Assembly: GCF_004570325.1 (NCBI RefSeq)
Contig: NZ_SPQO01000010.1
Coordinates: forward strand, 105,020-169,019
Length of the DNA: 64,000 bases
Direction of reading: 5' to 3'
Source of the DNA: Mycobacterium sp. PS03-16
GTDB taxonomy: Bacteria; Actinomycetota; Actinomycetes; Mycobacteriales; Mycobacteriaceae
Below are positions 20,331 to 29,090 of the stretch, in pieces. Within the stretch, counting starts at the first letter, position 1; every line of letters begins with the position of its first letter. Under the pieces are notes generated by a model. That model saw nothing but the letters and a program-made list of their open reading frames with translations, made no database searches and was not told where the DNA came from. The position numbers were made by a program, and so were the translations under genes.

Positions 20331-21637
20331 GCGCCTGCCTCGGGCTCGACGGCGGTCTGCCCGGCCAGCATGCCCGACCACAGCTGCGGGAACTCCGGCA
20401 GCGTCTTGGCCGTGGTGGCGATGTTCTCGATCTCGACCCCGGGGGTGCGCACCCCGACGATGGCCCCGGCCATCGCCATCCGGTGGTCGGCGTACGAGTG
20501 CCACGTGCCGCCGTGCAGCGGTGTCGCGGTGATCACCAGACCGTCCTCGGTCTCCTCACACTGTCCGCCCAGGCCGGTGAGTTCGGTGCGCAGCGCGGCG
20601 AGCCGGTCGGTCTCATGCCCGCGCAGATGCGCGATCCCGCGCAGACGTGACACCGCTCCCGGGGCGGCCAGCGCGGCCAGCGCGGCGACCGCCGGAGCCA
20701 GTTCCCCGACGTCGTGCAGGTCGGCGTCGATCCCGTCGTAGGGCAGGCGGCCCTGCACCTCGAGGTAGGTGTCGGCCTGGCGCACCTCCGCGCCCAGCGT
20801 CTCGAGGATGCCGAGGATGGCGTCGGCGGGTTGGGTGCTCGACGCCGGCCACCCGGTCACCCGCACCGCGCCGCCGCTGACCACGGCCGCGGCCAGGAAC
20901 GGCACCGCATTGGACAGGTCCGGTTCGATCATCCAGTCGCGGGTCTGGATCGGGCCGGGCCGCACGGTCCACCGCTTGGGGGTGCCGTCGTCGACCCCGA
21001 CGCCGGCGTCGCGCAGCATGGCCACGGTCATCGCCACGTGCGGCGCCGAGGGCACGGATCCACCGGTGTGCACGACGGTCAAGCCGTCGCGGAACGCCGC
21101 GCCCGAGAGCATCAGCCCCGAGACGAACTGCGATGAGGCCGACGCGTCGATCTCGACGGTGCCGCCGGCCACGCCGCCGGCGCCCCGCACCGTGAACGGC
21201 AGCCCGTCGCCCTGCACGTCGACGCCCAGCGCGCGCAGTCCCGTCAGCAGCGGCGCGATCGGCCGGACCCGGGCCTGCTCGTCGCCGTCGAAGGCGACGG
21301 TCTCGGTGCCCAGCGCGGCCAGCGGCGGGACGAACCGCAGCACCGTGCCGGCCAGCCCGCAATCGACCCGGGCGCCGGCGGCCGGGGCGATGCCGCCGCT
21401 GACCCGCAATTCGGTGTCCTTGGCGTCGATGCAGTCGACCTGCACACCGAGTGTGCGCAACGCCCCGATCATCAGGTCGGTGTCGCGACTGCGCAACGCG
21501 CCACGAACGGTCGAGACACCCTGCGGGGTGGCCAGCGCGGCCAGCAGCAGCGCACGGTTGGTCTGCGATTTCGAGCCCGGCACCGTCACCGTGGCGTGCA
21601 CCGGGGACGGCGTCGAGGGGGCCGGCCAATTGCTCAC
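20327..21637 (-). CDS. aroA: 3-phosphoshikimate 1-carboxyvinyltransferase (EPSP synthase)
   Basis: Sixth step of the shikimate pathway, joining PEP to shikimate-3-phosphate. The 436-residue protein has the PEP-binding [16 protein letters not shown] near 21-36, the shikimate-binding [12 protein letters not shown] near 166-177 and the C-terminal [12 protein letters not shown] and [10 protein letters not shown] blocks. The GTG start gives VSNWPAP, a little shorter than the M. tuberculosis protein. It heads the minus-strand aroA-rsgA-methyltransferase operon and is divergent from the SRAP gene with a 70-base gap. Confidence 0.95.
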   Translation of the reverse strand: MSNWPAPSTPSPVHATVTVPGSKSQTNRALLLAALATPQGVSTVRGALRSRDTDLMIGALRTLGVQVDCIDAKDTELRVSGGIAPAAGARVDCGLAGTVLRFVPPLAALGTETVAFDGDEQARVRPIAPLLTGLRALGVDVQGDGLPFTVRGAGGVAGGTVEIDASASSQFVSGLMLSGAAFRDGLTVVHTGGSVPSAPHVAMTVAMLRDAGVGVDDGTPKRWTVRPGPIQTRDWMIEPDLSNAVPFLAAAVVSGGAVRVTGWPASSTQPADAILGILETLGAEVRQADTYLEVQGRLPYDGIDADLHDVGELAPAVAALAALAAPGAVSRLRGIAHLRGHETDRLAALRTELTGLGGQCEETEDGLVITATPLHGGTWHSYADHRMAMAGAIVGVRTPGVEIENIATTAKTLPEFPQLWSGMLAGQTAVEPEAGA

Positions 21638-21707
21638 GGACCCATCCTGCCCTGTCCGATGTGCGCGACCAACGCCCCTGTCGGTTCGGCGTGCCACTAT
21701 CGGGGTT

Positions 21708-22478
21708 ATGTGCGGACGTTTCGCGGTGACCACCGATCCGGCCCTGCTGGCCGAGAAGATCAAGGCGATCGACGAGACCACCGTCGCGCCGAACGAGGGC
21801 GGCCCGAACTACAACGTCGCTCCGACCACCACCATCACCACCCTGGTCACCCGGCACAGCGAACCCGACGACGACGCGACGCGCCGGCTGCGGTCCATGC
21901 GCTGGGGCCTGATCCCGCCGTGGGTCAAGAGCACCGAGGACGGCAGCCCGGACAGCAAGGGCCCGTTGCTGATCAACGCGCGCGCCGAGAAGGTCACCAC
22001 CTCCCCGGCGTTCCGCAGTTCCGCGGCCAAGAAGCGCTGCCTGGTGCCGATGGACGGCTGGTACGAGTGGCGGCCCAACCCGTCGGGCACGTCGGGCAAG
22101 AAGGCCGCCAAGACCCCGTTCTACATGTACGGCGCCGACGGGGAGCCGCTGTTCATGGCCGGTCTGTGGACCACGTGGCGGCCGAAGGAGGCGCCTAAGG
22201 ACGCGCCGCCGTTGGTGAGCTGCACGATCATCACCACCGACGCCGCGGGGCCGCTCGCCGACATCCACGACCGCATGCCGCTGACCATCAGCCGTGACGA
22301 CTGGGATCGCTGGCTGGACCCGGACGCACCGATCGACGAGGGGCTGCTGCGCGGGCACGGCGACCTCGACCGCATCGAGGTGCGCGAGGTGTCCCGGCTG
22401 GTCAACAGCATCCGCAACAACGGGCCCGAGCTCATCTCCCCCGCCGAGCCGGAGCCCGAACAGGCCACGCTGCTGTGA
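21708..22478 (+). CDS. SRAP-domain abasic-site processing protein
   Basis: HMCES/YedK-type protein that cross-links to abasic sites in single-stranded DNA. The 256-residue protein starts MCGRF, so Cys2 becomes the N-terminal nucleophile after Met removal. The family motifs NVAPTT near 38-43, ARAEKV near 90-95, a WYEW containing the catalytic Glu near 119-122, and the His-containing DIHDRMPL near 187-194 are all present. The ATG is fixed by the need for Cys2. Its stop overlaps the next start as GTGA. Homologue of Rv3226c. Confidence 0.93.
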   Translation: MCGRFAVTTDPALLAEKIKAIDETTVAPNEGGPNYNVAPTTTITTLVTRHSEPDDDATRRLRSMRWGLIPPWVKSTEDGSPDSKGPLLINARAEKVTTSPAFRSSAAKKRCLVPMDGWYEWRPNPSGTSGKKAAKTPFYMYGADGEPLFMAGLWTTWRPKEAPKDAPPLVSCTIITTDAAGPLADIHDRMPLTISRDDWDRWLDPDAPIDEGLLRGHGDLDRIEVREVSRLVNSIRNNGPELISPAEPEPEQATLL

Positions 22479-23992
22479 GCGATCCGGTCGGCCCACTGCA
22501 CTCCGGCCTTGTCGTCGACGCGCTCGGCGCCGATCTGCGCTCGGCGGGTTACACCACCGACGGGGTGGTCGGCCTGTTGGGCGCCGACGCCGACGCCGCG
22601 TTCAGCCGGGGACTGTGGTGGGCGGCGCTGCGGGCCACCGACCGGGCGGCGCCGGAACGGGAGCGCCTGGCCGTGCTGATCCGGCTGTTCCTGCTCGGCG
22701 CCGACGAAGCGGCCGAGCGGGCCACCCGTGCGATGCCCGGCGCGGGGCTCGACGCGCTGGTGGCCAACGGGGTGCTCGAGAAGCGTCCCGACGGCACCGT
22801 CCGCGCCGCACTGGACATCCGCCCGCACAGCGACGGGGCCCGCGACTTCCTGGTGGTGTCGGATCAGGATGCGGCGCTGCGGTCCGGCCCGGTGCGCCAC
22901 GACCACGTGCTGGGCATCGGCGGCGCCTCGGTGTCGCTGGCCCGCGCGGTGGTCCGCAGCCCGGTCGAGCGGGCGCTCGACCTCGGCACCGGCTGCGGCA
23001 TTCAGGCGCTGCACCTCGATGCCCACTGCGCACAGATCGTGGCCACCGACGTCAACGAGCGGGCGCTCGCGCTGGCCGGGGCGACCGCACGGCTCAACGG
23101 CATGTCGTGGGATCTGCGCGGCGGCAGCCTGTTCGAACCGGTCGCCGGTGAACGGTTCGACCTGATCGTGTCCAATCCGCCGTTCGTGGTGGGCGCCGGC
23201 GCCCGCGACTACATCTACCGGGATTCCGGCATGGCCGGGGATGCGTTGTCCCAGAGCCTGATCGAACAGGTCGGTGCACACCTGGCACCCGGTGGTACGG
23301 CGCAGATCATGGCCAACTGGATCGTCCGCGAGGGCGAGGACTGGCGGACGCGTGTCCGGGGCTGGCTGGCCGGCACCGGCGTGCACGCCTGGGTGGTGCA
23401 ACGCGAGTACGCCGACCCGGTCAACTATGTGTCGCTGTGGACCTCGGATGCGGGGGAGCCGCCGCAGGAGGCCGCGGTGCGCGGCGGTCAGTGGCTGGAC
23501 TGGTTCGCCGACGAGGGCATCGCCGGGGTCGGGATGGGCATGATCGTGTTGCGCGCGCCGCGGCCGGGCGAGTGCCGGCCGCCCGAGCAGGTGCTCGAGG
23601 AGATCACCGGCGCCGACGAGGCGCTGACCGGCCCCGAGGTGGACGCGTTCTTCGCCCGCCGGGAGTACCTGCACGACACCTCCGACGAACAACTGCTGGC
23701 CACCCGCCTGTCGACGGCGCCGGTGTTCCTCGAGGAACAGTCGCTGCCCGGTCCGGACGGCTGGCAGACCGTGGGTGCGGCGGTGCGCCGCCCCGGTGGC
23801 CCGGGCGCGGTGCTCGGTGTCGACGAGGTGTCGCGCGCGCTGTTGGCGGGTTGTCGCGGTGAGGCGCCGCTCGGTGCGCTGATCGCGTTGCTGGCCGCGC
23901 ACCACGGCGTGGACGCCGATGCGTTGGCCACCGCGGCACTGCCGGTGGTGCGCGAGGCGATCGGTCGCGGAATCCTCTACGAGGCCGAGTAG
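22475..23992 (+). CDS. Class I methyltransferase of the PrmC/RsmC type (DUF7059 N-domain)
   Basis: A 505-residue protein with an N-terminal helical domain and a central SAM-dependent methyltransferase domain. Motif I ALDLGTGCGIQALHL lies at about 168-182 and motif IV IVSNPPFVVG at about 230-239. The NPPF motif is typical of N-methyltransferases acting on glutamine side chains or RNA/DNA bases. The C-terminal third is an additional helical region without known motifs. GTG start overlaps the SRAP stop. It ends 16 bases inside the convergent SDR gene. Target unknown. Confidence 0.85.
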   Translation: MSDPVGPLHSGLVVDALGADLRSAGYTTDGVVGLLGADADAAFSRGLWWAALRATDRAAPERERLAVLIRLFLLGADEAAERATRAMPGAGLDALVANGVLEKRPDGTVRAALDIRPHSDGARDFLVVSDQDAALRSGPVRHDHVLGIGGASVSLARAVVRSPVERALDLGTGCGIQALHLDAHCAQIVATDVNERALALAGATARLNGMSWDLRGGSLFEPVAGERFDLIVSNPPFVVGAGARDYIYRDSGMAGDALSQSLIEQVGAHLAPGGTAQIMANWIVREGEDWRTRVRGWLAGTGVHAWVVQREYADPVNYVSLWTSDAGEPPQEAAVRGGQWLDWFADEGIAGVGMGMIVLRAPRPGECRPPEQVLEEITGADEALTGPEVDAFFARREYLHDTSDEQLLATRLSTAPVFLEEQSLPGPDGWQTVGAAVRRPGGPGAVLGVDEVSRALLAGCRGEAPLGALIALLAAHHGVDADALATAALPVVREAIGRGILYEAE

Positions 23993-24831
23993 CCCGGCGG
24001 GTTGGCCGAGTCGACCCAGAAGTCCACCCCGAGGTCGGAACCCGGAACGCAGTCGTACACCGACAGGTCCGTGACACCGGACTCCAACAGCACGTCCTCG
24101 CACAGCAGCGTGTGGCCGGTGTAGGTCGACGGTTTGGTCAGCACGGCGTACGCGGCGTCCGAGTACACCTCCGGTTTGCGTGAGCGCGCCATCGACTCGT
24201 CCCCACCGAGCAGGTTCTGCACCGCGGCGGTCGCGACCATCGTGCGCGGCCACAGCGTGTTCGACGCGATGCCGGCCTCCCGCATCTCCTCGGCGACGCC
24301 CAACGCGCACAACGTCATTCCGAATTTGGCCATCATGTACGGCGTGGGCCGCAGCCACTGGGACTCGAGCAGGATGGGCGGCGACAGCGTCAGCACGTGC
24401 GGGTTCTCGCGGCCCTTCATGTGCGGCAGGCAGGCCTGGGTGACGGCGTAGGTGCCGCGTACCTGGATGCCGTTCATCAGGTCGAAGCGTTTGAGCGGGA
24501 CGTCCTCGATGGACCCGAGGTTGATCGCCGAGGCGTTGTTGACGCACATGTCGATCCCGCCGAACTGTTCGACGGTCTTGGCCACCGCGGCGGTCACCGA
24601 GTCGCCGTCGCGGATGTCGCCGACGATCGGCAGCGCCTGACCGCCGGCCGCCTCGATCTCCTCGGCCGCGGTGTAGATCGTGCCGGGCAGCTTGGGATGC
24701 GGTTCGGCGGTCTTGGCCACCAGCGCGATGTTCGCGCCGTCGGCGGCGACGCGTTTGGCGATGGCCAACCCGATTCCGCGGCTGGCGCCTGAGATGAACA
24801 TGGTCTTCCCGGACAGGGGTGTGTCTGCCAT
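23977..24831 (-). CDS. Short-chain dehydrogenase/reductase
   Basis: NAD(P)-dependent oxidoreductase, homologue of Rv3224 and of the HSDL2-type branch. The 284-residue protein has the cofactor motif SGASRGIG at about 14-21, NNAS near 98-101, a Ser of the catalytic triad within LSPP near 149-152 and YMMAK near 164-168. The C-terminus is longer than in minimal SDRs. ATG start. It is 10 bases upstream of the ybaK stop codon on the same strand, so the two are probably co-transcribed. Its 3' end overlaps the convergent methyltransferase gene. Confidence 0.9.
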   Translation of the reverse strand: MADTPLSGKTMFISGASRGIGLAIAKRVAADGANIALVAKTAEPHPKLPGTIYTAAEEIEAAGGQALPIVGDIRDGDSVTAAVAKTVEQFGGIDMCVNNASAINLGSIEDVPLKRFDLMNGIQVRGTYAVTQACLPHMKGRENPHVLTLSPPILLESQWLRPTPYMMAKFGMTLCALGVAEEMREAGIASNTLWPRTMVATAAVQNLLGGDESMARSRKPEVYSDAAYAVLTKPSTYTGHTLLCEDVLLESGVTDLSVYDCVPGSDLGVDFWVDSANPPGYSAS

Positions 24832-24841
24832 GGGGGCCAGC

Positions 24842-25333
24842 CTAGGTGGCCCTGATCTCGGCGGTCACCGCATCGGCGAGCCGGATCAGGTCTGCGGGGG
24901 CAACGGCGATCTCGAGTCCCCGCTTCCCGGCGCTGCACAGCACCCGCTCCCATCGCTGGGCCGAGGCGTCGACCACCGTGGGCAGGCGTTTGCGCTGCCC
25001 GAGTGGGGAAATCCCGCCGAGGACGTAACCGGTCGACCGTTCGGCGGCGGCGCGATCGGCCATTACCGCCTTCGCGGCGCCGAGCGCGGTGGCCGCGGCC
25101 TTCAGCGACAGCTTGGCCGGCACGGGCAGCACCGCCACCGCCAGCCCGGCAGGCAGCGCGATGACCAGCGTCTTGAACACTTGATCGGCGACGACGCCGG
25201 CGCGGTCGGCGAGTTCGTGCACGGCCTCCTCGCCGTAGGACCCGGCGCGCGGATCGTGCTGGTAGGCGAGCACCTCGTGCTCGACGCCGGCGGCGACGAG
25301 TGCCGCGATCGCCGGTGTTGCCGCACGCGCCAT
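24842..25333 (-). CDS. ybaK: Cys-tRNA(Pro) deacylase, YbaK/EbsC family
   Basis: Trans-editing enzyme that hydrolyses mischarged Cys-tRNA(Pro). The 163-residue protein begins MARAATPAIAALVAAG and shows the family features YGEEAVHELADRAGV, VFKTLVI, the Lys in LPVPAKLSLKAAA and the GGISPLGQRKRLPTVVD loop. ATG start. In M. tuberculosis the locus is split into Rv3224A and Rv3224B to my memory, but here it is one intact frame. It is divergent from sigH. Confidence 0.9.
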   Translation of the reverse strand: MARAATPAIAALVAAGVEHEVLAYQHDPRAGSYGEEAVHELADRAGVVADQVFKTLVIALPAGLAVAVLPVPAKLSLKAAATALGAAKAVMADRAAAERSTGYVLGGISPLGQRKRLPTVVDASAQRWERVLCSAGKRGLEIAVAPADLIRLADAVTAEIRAT

Positions 25334-25378
25334 GCGCTCAAGCTTAGGAAGCGGTGGGCGCGAGAGACGCCGGTGGGC

Positions 25379-25406
25379 GGGAACAACCCCGCGCTCCGGT
25401 GCTGTT
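25379..25406 (+). promoter_or_regulatory. SigH-type autoregulated promoter of sigH
   Basis: GGGAACA (25379-25385) and TGTT (25403-25406), 17 bases apart, match the mycobacterial SigH consensus GGGAAYA-N16/17-CGTT except for one base. The element lies in the 242-base gap between ybaK and sigH and points at sigH. It implies a leader of roughly 160 bases. Autoregulation of sigH through such a promoter is known in mycobacteria; the match here is by eye. Confidence 0.6.
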
Positions 25407-25575
25407 GTCAGTGACGACTCCGGTGGTGTGGACACGCTGCCGGGATCGTGTCGGCCACAGCCTCTAGGATCGAGCGGAAGGGGAACCCCCAGTGCCAACG
25501 GCCTGCCTTGAACGTCCCGTGGACGTACCTGGACTGTTCGGCGGCGCCGCTACAGAAGGGACGGTGTCGACCACG

Positions 25576-26202
25576 ATGACCGACATCGACGACTCGGCGA
25601 CCCAGCGGGACGAGACCGACGCCGAGCTCACCGCGCGCTTCGAACGCGACGCGATTCCACTGCTCGACCAGCTCTACGGTGGTGCGCTGCGCATGACGCG
25701 CAATCCGGCCGACGCCGAAGACCTGTTGCAGGAAACGATGGTGAAGGCCTACGCGGGCTTCCGGTCGTTCCGGGAGGGCACCAACCTCAAGGCGTGGCTG
25801 TACCGGATCCTGACCAACACCTACATCAACAGCTACCGCAAGAAGCAGCGGCAGCCGTCGGAGTACCCGACCGACGAGATCACCGACTGGCAGCTGGCGT
25901 CCAACGCCGAGCACTCCTCGACGGGGCTGCGCTCGGCCGAGGTCGAGGCGCTCGAGGCGTTGCCCGACACCGAGATCAAGGCTGCGCTGCAGGCTCTGCC
26001 GGAGGAATTCCGGATGGCGGTCTACTACGCCGACGTCGAGGGATTCCCGTACAAGGAGATCGCCGAGATCATGGATACGCCGATCGGGACTGTCATGTCC
26101 CGGCTGCACCGTGGCCGCAAGCAACTGCGCGAGCTACTGGCAGATGTCGCCCGAGACCGTGGGTTCATTCGCGGTGAAATGCCCGAGGAGGTGTCGTCGT
26201 GA
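25576..26202 (+). CDS. sigH: ECF RNA polymerase sigma factor SigH
   Basis: Sigma factor for oxidative and heat stress, controlled by the anti-sigma factor RshA. The protein (208 residues from the ATG at 25576) has region 2 with [14 protein letters not shown] and [17 protein letters not shown], and region 4 with [18 protein letters not shown] and [19 protein letters not shown] starts at 25564 and 25492 are in frame and would lengthen the N-terminus by 4 or 28 residues. The stop overlaps the rshA start as GTGA. Confidence 0.95.
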   Translation: MTDIDDSATQRDETDAELTARFERDAIPLLDQLYGGALRMTRNPADAEDLLQETMVKAYAGFRSFREGTNLKAWLYRILTNTYINSYRKKQRQPSEYPTDEITDWQLASNAEHSSTGLRSAEVEALEALPDTEIKAALQALPEEFRMAVYYADVEGFPYKEIAEIMDTPIGTVMSRLHRGRKQLRELLADVARDRGFIRGEMPEEVSS

Positions 26203-26492
26203 GCGACGAAGAGAGGTGGACCCCGCCGGTCGGACCGGTCGACCCGGAACATCCGGAGTGCGCGGCCGTGATCGCGGAGGTCTGGACGCTGCTCGACGGG
26301 GAATGCACCCCCGAGACGCGGGACAAGCTCAAGCATCACCTCGAGGAATGCCCCGCATGCCTGCGCCACTACGGGGTCGAGGAGCGCGTGAAGCGGCTGA
26401 TCGCCACCAAGTGCAGCGGTGAGAAGGCGCCGGATCGGTTGCGTGAGCGGCTGCGCATCGAGATCAGCCGCACCACGATCATCCGGGGGTAG
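26199..26492 (+). CDS. rshA: Redox-sensing anti-sigma factor RshA
   Basis: Zinc-associated anti-sigma factor that binds SigH and releases it on oxidation. The 97-residue protein has the ZAS motif HxxxCxxC in [15 protein letters not shown] near 48-60, plus further Cys residues. The GTG start is fixed by the 4-base overlap with the sigH stop. Convergent with the bL37 gene, 30 bases away. Confidence 0.95.
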   Translation: MSDEERWTPPVGPVDPEHPECAAVIAEVWTLLDGECTPETRDKLKHHLEECPACLRHYGVEERVKRLIATKCSGEKAPDRLRERLRIEISRTTIIRG

Positions 26493-26522
26493 GACCGCCG
26501 GCGCGGCGGCCCCGGACACTAC

Positions 26523-26597
26523 TCAGGCGTTGGGCCGCTTGCCGTGGTTGGCCTTCGAGTGCTTGCGGTCACGCTTCTTACGGCCACGCTTGGCCAT
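26523..26597 (-). CDS. Ribosomal protein bL37 (24 residues)
   Basis: A 24-codon gene for the mycobacterial large-subunit protein bL37. The product is MAKRGRKKRDRKHS followed by KANHGKRPNA: half its residues are Lys or Arg and it has no acidic residue other than Asp10. The ATG is preceded by GGAGG at normal spacing (minus-strand ACGGAGGAATCCC). Sequence and locus beside rshA match the protein found in M. smegmatis ribosome structures. Short genes like this are easily missed in annotation. It is divergent from the TB7.3 gene. Confidence 0.9.
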   Translation of the reverse strand: MAKRGRKKRDRKHSKANHGKRPNA

Positions 26598-26750
26598 GGG
26601 ATTCCTCCGTTCGTCGGTGCTGTCGTCCCATTGTCTCATGGCGCGACGACACCTTTTCCGCACCGCTGACGTCCACGCTGGCACCTCACCACCGCGGCGT
26701 GTGGTTCGATAGACCCCGAAGGCAGCCGCCGAGACGTGAGTGGGGTGAAG

Positions 26751-26966
26751 ATGGCCGAGGACGTTCGCGCCGAAATCGTGGCCAGTGTGCTCGAGGTCGT
26801 GGTTCACGAGGGCGATCAGATCGGCGAGGGGGACACCCTGGTGCTGCTGGAGTCGATGAAGATGGAGATCCCGGTGCTGGCCGAGGTGGCGGGCACGGTG
26901 ACCAAGGTCAACGTCGCCGAGGGCGATGTCATCCAGGCCGGCGATCTGATCGCGGTGATCTCCTGA
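26751..26966 (+). CDS. Biotinylated protein TB7.3 (biotinyl/lipoyl attachment domain)
   Basis: A 71-residue single-domain biotin carboxyl carrier-like protein, homologue of Rv3221c. The beta-barrel contains the attachment motif LLESMKMEIPVLAE, with the biotinyl Lys in MKM near residue 37. It has no carboxylase neighbours here, so its partner is probably encoded elsewhere. The ATG at 26751 is chosen over a GTG upstream because the family starts MAEDVRAEIVAS. It is 47 bases upstream of pdtaS and may be co-transcribed. Confidence 0.93.
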   Translation: MAEDVRAEIVASVLEVVVHEGDQIGEGDTLVLLESMKMEIPVLAEVAGTVTKVNVAEGDVIQAGDLIAVIS

Positions 26967-27013
26967 CCGCGGCCGCGCTCGCGTCCTCTCACCTCTCCCT
27001 CTTCTAGGCGTTC

Positions 27014-28504
27014 ATGTCGACACTCGGTGATCTGCTCGCCGAGCACACGGTCCTGCCCGGCAATGCCGTCGACCACCTGCACGCGGTGGTCGGCGAATGG
27101 CAGCTGCTCGCCGATCTGTCCTTCGCCGACTATCTGATGTGGGTCCGCCGCGACGACGGCGTGCTGGTGTGCGTCGCGCAGGTGCGGCCCAACACCGCGC
27201 CGACGGTGCTGCTCGCCGACGCAGTGGGGACCACCGCGATACCCGAGACCATGCCGCTGGTCGGCGCGACGTTCGCGTCGGGCACGATCGGCCGCGAGGG
27301 ACCCACCGCGCACCACGATTCGCCCGGGCTGAACGTCGAGGCCGTGCCGGTGCGCTACGGCGACCGGGTGGTGGCCGTCCTCACCCATCAGACCGCGCTG
27401 GCGGCGCGGCGGACGGCGAGTCCGCTGGAGAACGCGTACCTCGACTGTGCGGGTGATCTGCTGCTGATGCTCTCGGAGGGCACGTTCCCGAACGTCGGGG
27501 ACCTGGCGATGTCCCGGTCGAGTCCCCGCGTGGGCGACGGGTTCATCCGCCTCGACGGCTCCGGTGACGTCGTGTTCGCCAGCCCCAACGCGATCTCGGC
27601 CTACCACCGCATGGGCCTGACCGCCGAGCTCGAGGGGCACAACCTGGTGGCCGTGACCCGTCCGTTGATCTCGGATCCGTTCGAGGCCCAGGAGCTGGCC
27701 ACCCACGTCCGCGACTCGCTGGCCGGTGGGTCCAGCATGCGTATGGAGGTCGACGCCGGCGGCGCCGCGGTGCTGCTGCGCACGCTGCCACTGGTGGTGC
27801 ACGGTGCGGCCGTGGGCGCGGCGGTGCTGATCCGCGACGTCACCGAGGTCAAGCGGCGCGACCGCGCGCTGCTGAGCAAGGACGCCACGATCCGCGAGAT
27901 CCACCACCGGGTGAAGAACAACCTGCAGACGGTGGCGGCGCTGCTGCGACTGCAGGCACGGCGCACCAACAACGCCGAGGGCCGCGAGGCCCTGATGGAG
28001 TCCGTGCGGCGGGTGTCCTCGATCGCTCAGGTGCACGATGCGCTGTCGATGTCGGTCGACGAGGAGGTCAACCTCGACGAGGTGGTCGACCGCATCCTGC
28101 CGATCATGAACGACGTGGCCAGTGTCGGACCGCCCATCCGGATCAAGCGGGAAGGTGACCTCGGTGTGCTCGACGCCGACCGGGCTACCGCGCTGATCAT
28201 GGTGATCACCGAGTTGGTGCAGAACGCGATCGAGCACGCCTTCGACGCCAAGACCGCACAGGGCAGCGTCACCATCCGCGCCGAGCGTTCCGCGCGCTGG
28301 CTCGATGTCGTCGTGCACGACGACGGACGCGGCATGCCGGCCGGGTTCAGCCTGGAGAAGTCCGACCGGCTGGGGTTGCAGATCGTGCGGACGCTGGTCT
28401 CGGCCGAGCTGGACGGATCACTCGGCATGCACGATGTGCCCAGCGGCGGAACCGATGTGGTGCTGCGGGTGCCGATCGGACGCCGCACTCGCGCCCCGCA
28501 ATAA
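27014..28504 (+). CDS. pdtaS: Sensor histidine kinase PdtaS
   Basis: Soluble kinase that phosphorylates the antitermination regulator PdtaR (not in this window). The 496-residue protein has an N-terminal GAF-like domain (about 1-150), a PAS domain (about 170-285), a HisKA_2 domain with REIHHRVKNNLQTVAALLRLQ near 295-316 and a HATPase domain with ELVQNAIEHAF and the G-box VVHDDGRGMPAG. No membrane segments are present. It is an orphan kinase in location, because the following gene whiB1 is on the other strand. In mycobacteria this kinase is linked to copper and nitric oxide sensing. Confidence 0.95.
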   Translation: MSTLGDLLAEHTVLPGNAVDHLHAVVGEWQLLADLSFADYLMWVRRDDGVLVCVAQVRPNTAPTVLLADAVGTTAIPETMPLVGATFASGTIGREGPTAHHDSPGLNVEAVPVRYGDRVVAVLTHQTALAARRTASPLENAYLDCAGDLLLMLSEGTFPNVGDLAMSRSSPRVGDGFIRLDGSGDVVFASPNAISAYHRMGLTAELEGHNLVAVTRPLISDPFEAQELATHVRDSLAGGSSMRMEVDAGGAAVLLRTLPLVVHGAAVGAAVLIRDVTEVKRRDRALLSKDATIREIHHRVKNNLQTVAALLRLQARRTNNAEGREALMESVRRVSSIAQVHDALSMSVDEEVNLDEVVDRILPIMNDVASVGPPIRIKREGDLGVLDADRATALIMVITELVQNAIEHAFDAKTAQGSVTIRAERSARWLDVVVHDDGRGMPAGFSLEKSDRLGLQIVRTLVSAELDGSLGMHDVPSGGTDVVLRVPIGRRTRAPQ

Positions 28505-28533
28505 CGCCGGCCTGCAACGGATTACACGTCCAC

Positions 28534-28573
28534 ACCAGTGACGGCCCCGGCTTTCGCCGGGGCCGTCACTGGT
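28534..28573. terminator. Long perfect hairpin between pdtaS and whiB1
   Basis: Eighteen bases (28534-28551) are exactly complementary to 28556-28573 around a TTTC loop. It lies between convergent pdtaS (ending 28504) and whiB1 (ending 28590), so it can terminate both. No T tract is needed at this stem stability. Confidence 0.8.
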
Positions 28574-28589
28574 GAAATCGTCGGGCTGA

Positions 28590-28844
28590 TCAGACTCCGG
28601 TGCGAGCCTTGGTGCGGGCGTTGCGACGCTTGAGGGCGCGACGCTCGTCCTCGCTCATGCCGCCCCACACACCCGCGTCCTGGCCGGACTCGAGCGCCCA
28701 GCTCAGGCACTCGGTGGTGACGGGGCAGCGGTTGCAGACCAGCTTCGCGTCAGCGATCTGCGCGAGCGCGGGCCCGCTGTTCCCCACGGGGAAGAACAGC
28801 TCCGGGTCCTCGTCGCGGCAGACGGCCTTATGGCGCCAATCCAT
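28590..28844 (-). CDS. whiB1: Transcription factor WhiB1
   Basis: Essential [4Fe-4S] WhiB-like protein, nitric oxide-sensitive, that binds the housekeeping sigma factor. The 84-residue product starts MDWRHKAVCRDEDPELFFP and has four cluster Cys at 9, 37, 40 and 46, the GVWGG turn near 58-62 and a basic C-terminal tail LKRRNARTKAR. The ATG has GAGGAG 8-10 bases upstream. The identity to known WhiB1 is very high across the whole length. Upstream control region is 28845-29090. Confidence 0.97.
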   Translation of the reverse strand: MDWRHKAVCRDEDPELFFPVGNSGPALAQIADAKLVCNRCPVTTECLSWALESGQDAGVWGGMSEDERRALKRRNARTKARTGV

Positions 28845-29090
28845 TTGATGTAACTCCTCACTATGTGCGCAGCAGGGCGCACGAGCTTTTCTTCGGCTGT
28901 TAACGCGTGCGCACGAATTGTTTCTGCGCTGTTGCATCCGATGCTTTCACAGGCTCGACGGATGTCAAGGGAAGCGCGTTAACACGTGGGCAATGTCACT
29001 GCGGAACCGCGTTAGGGGTCCGCTTACCCGTTTGTACTACACTCAACACACTTACGCTCAAAATAATTCGGCCGAATGTGTCGCCGCACG
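28845..29090 (-). promoter_or_regulatory. whiB1 upstream control region
   Basis: A 246-base non-coding gap upstream of whiB1. It holds an inverted repeat GTGCGC-N6-GCGCAC (28865-28882), an 8-base palindrome GTGCGCAC (28907-28914) and two direct copies of GTTAAC-RCGTG (28899-28909 and 28978-28988). The stretch 29030-29075 is unusually A/T-rich for this genome. whiB1 is known to be controlled by CRP and by WhiB1 itself; I do not see a full CRP consensus. Confidence 0.55.

Noticed and set aside
25482..25510. Second SigH-like -35 (GGAAC at 25482) before sigH
   Set aside because: No GTT-type -10 at the right distance, unlike the element at 25379-25406.
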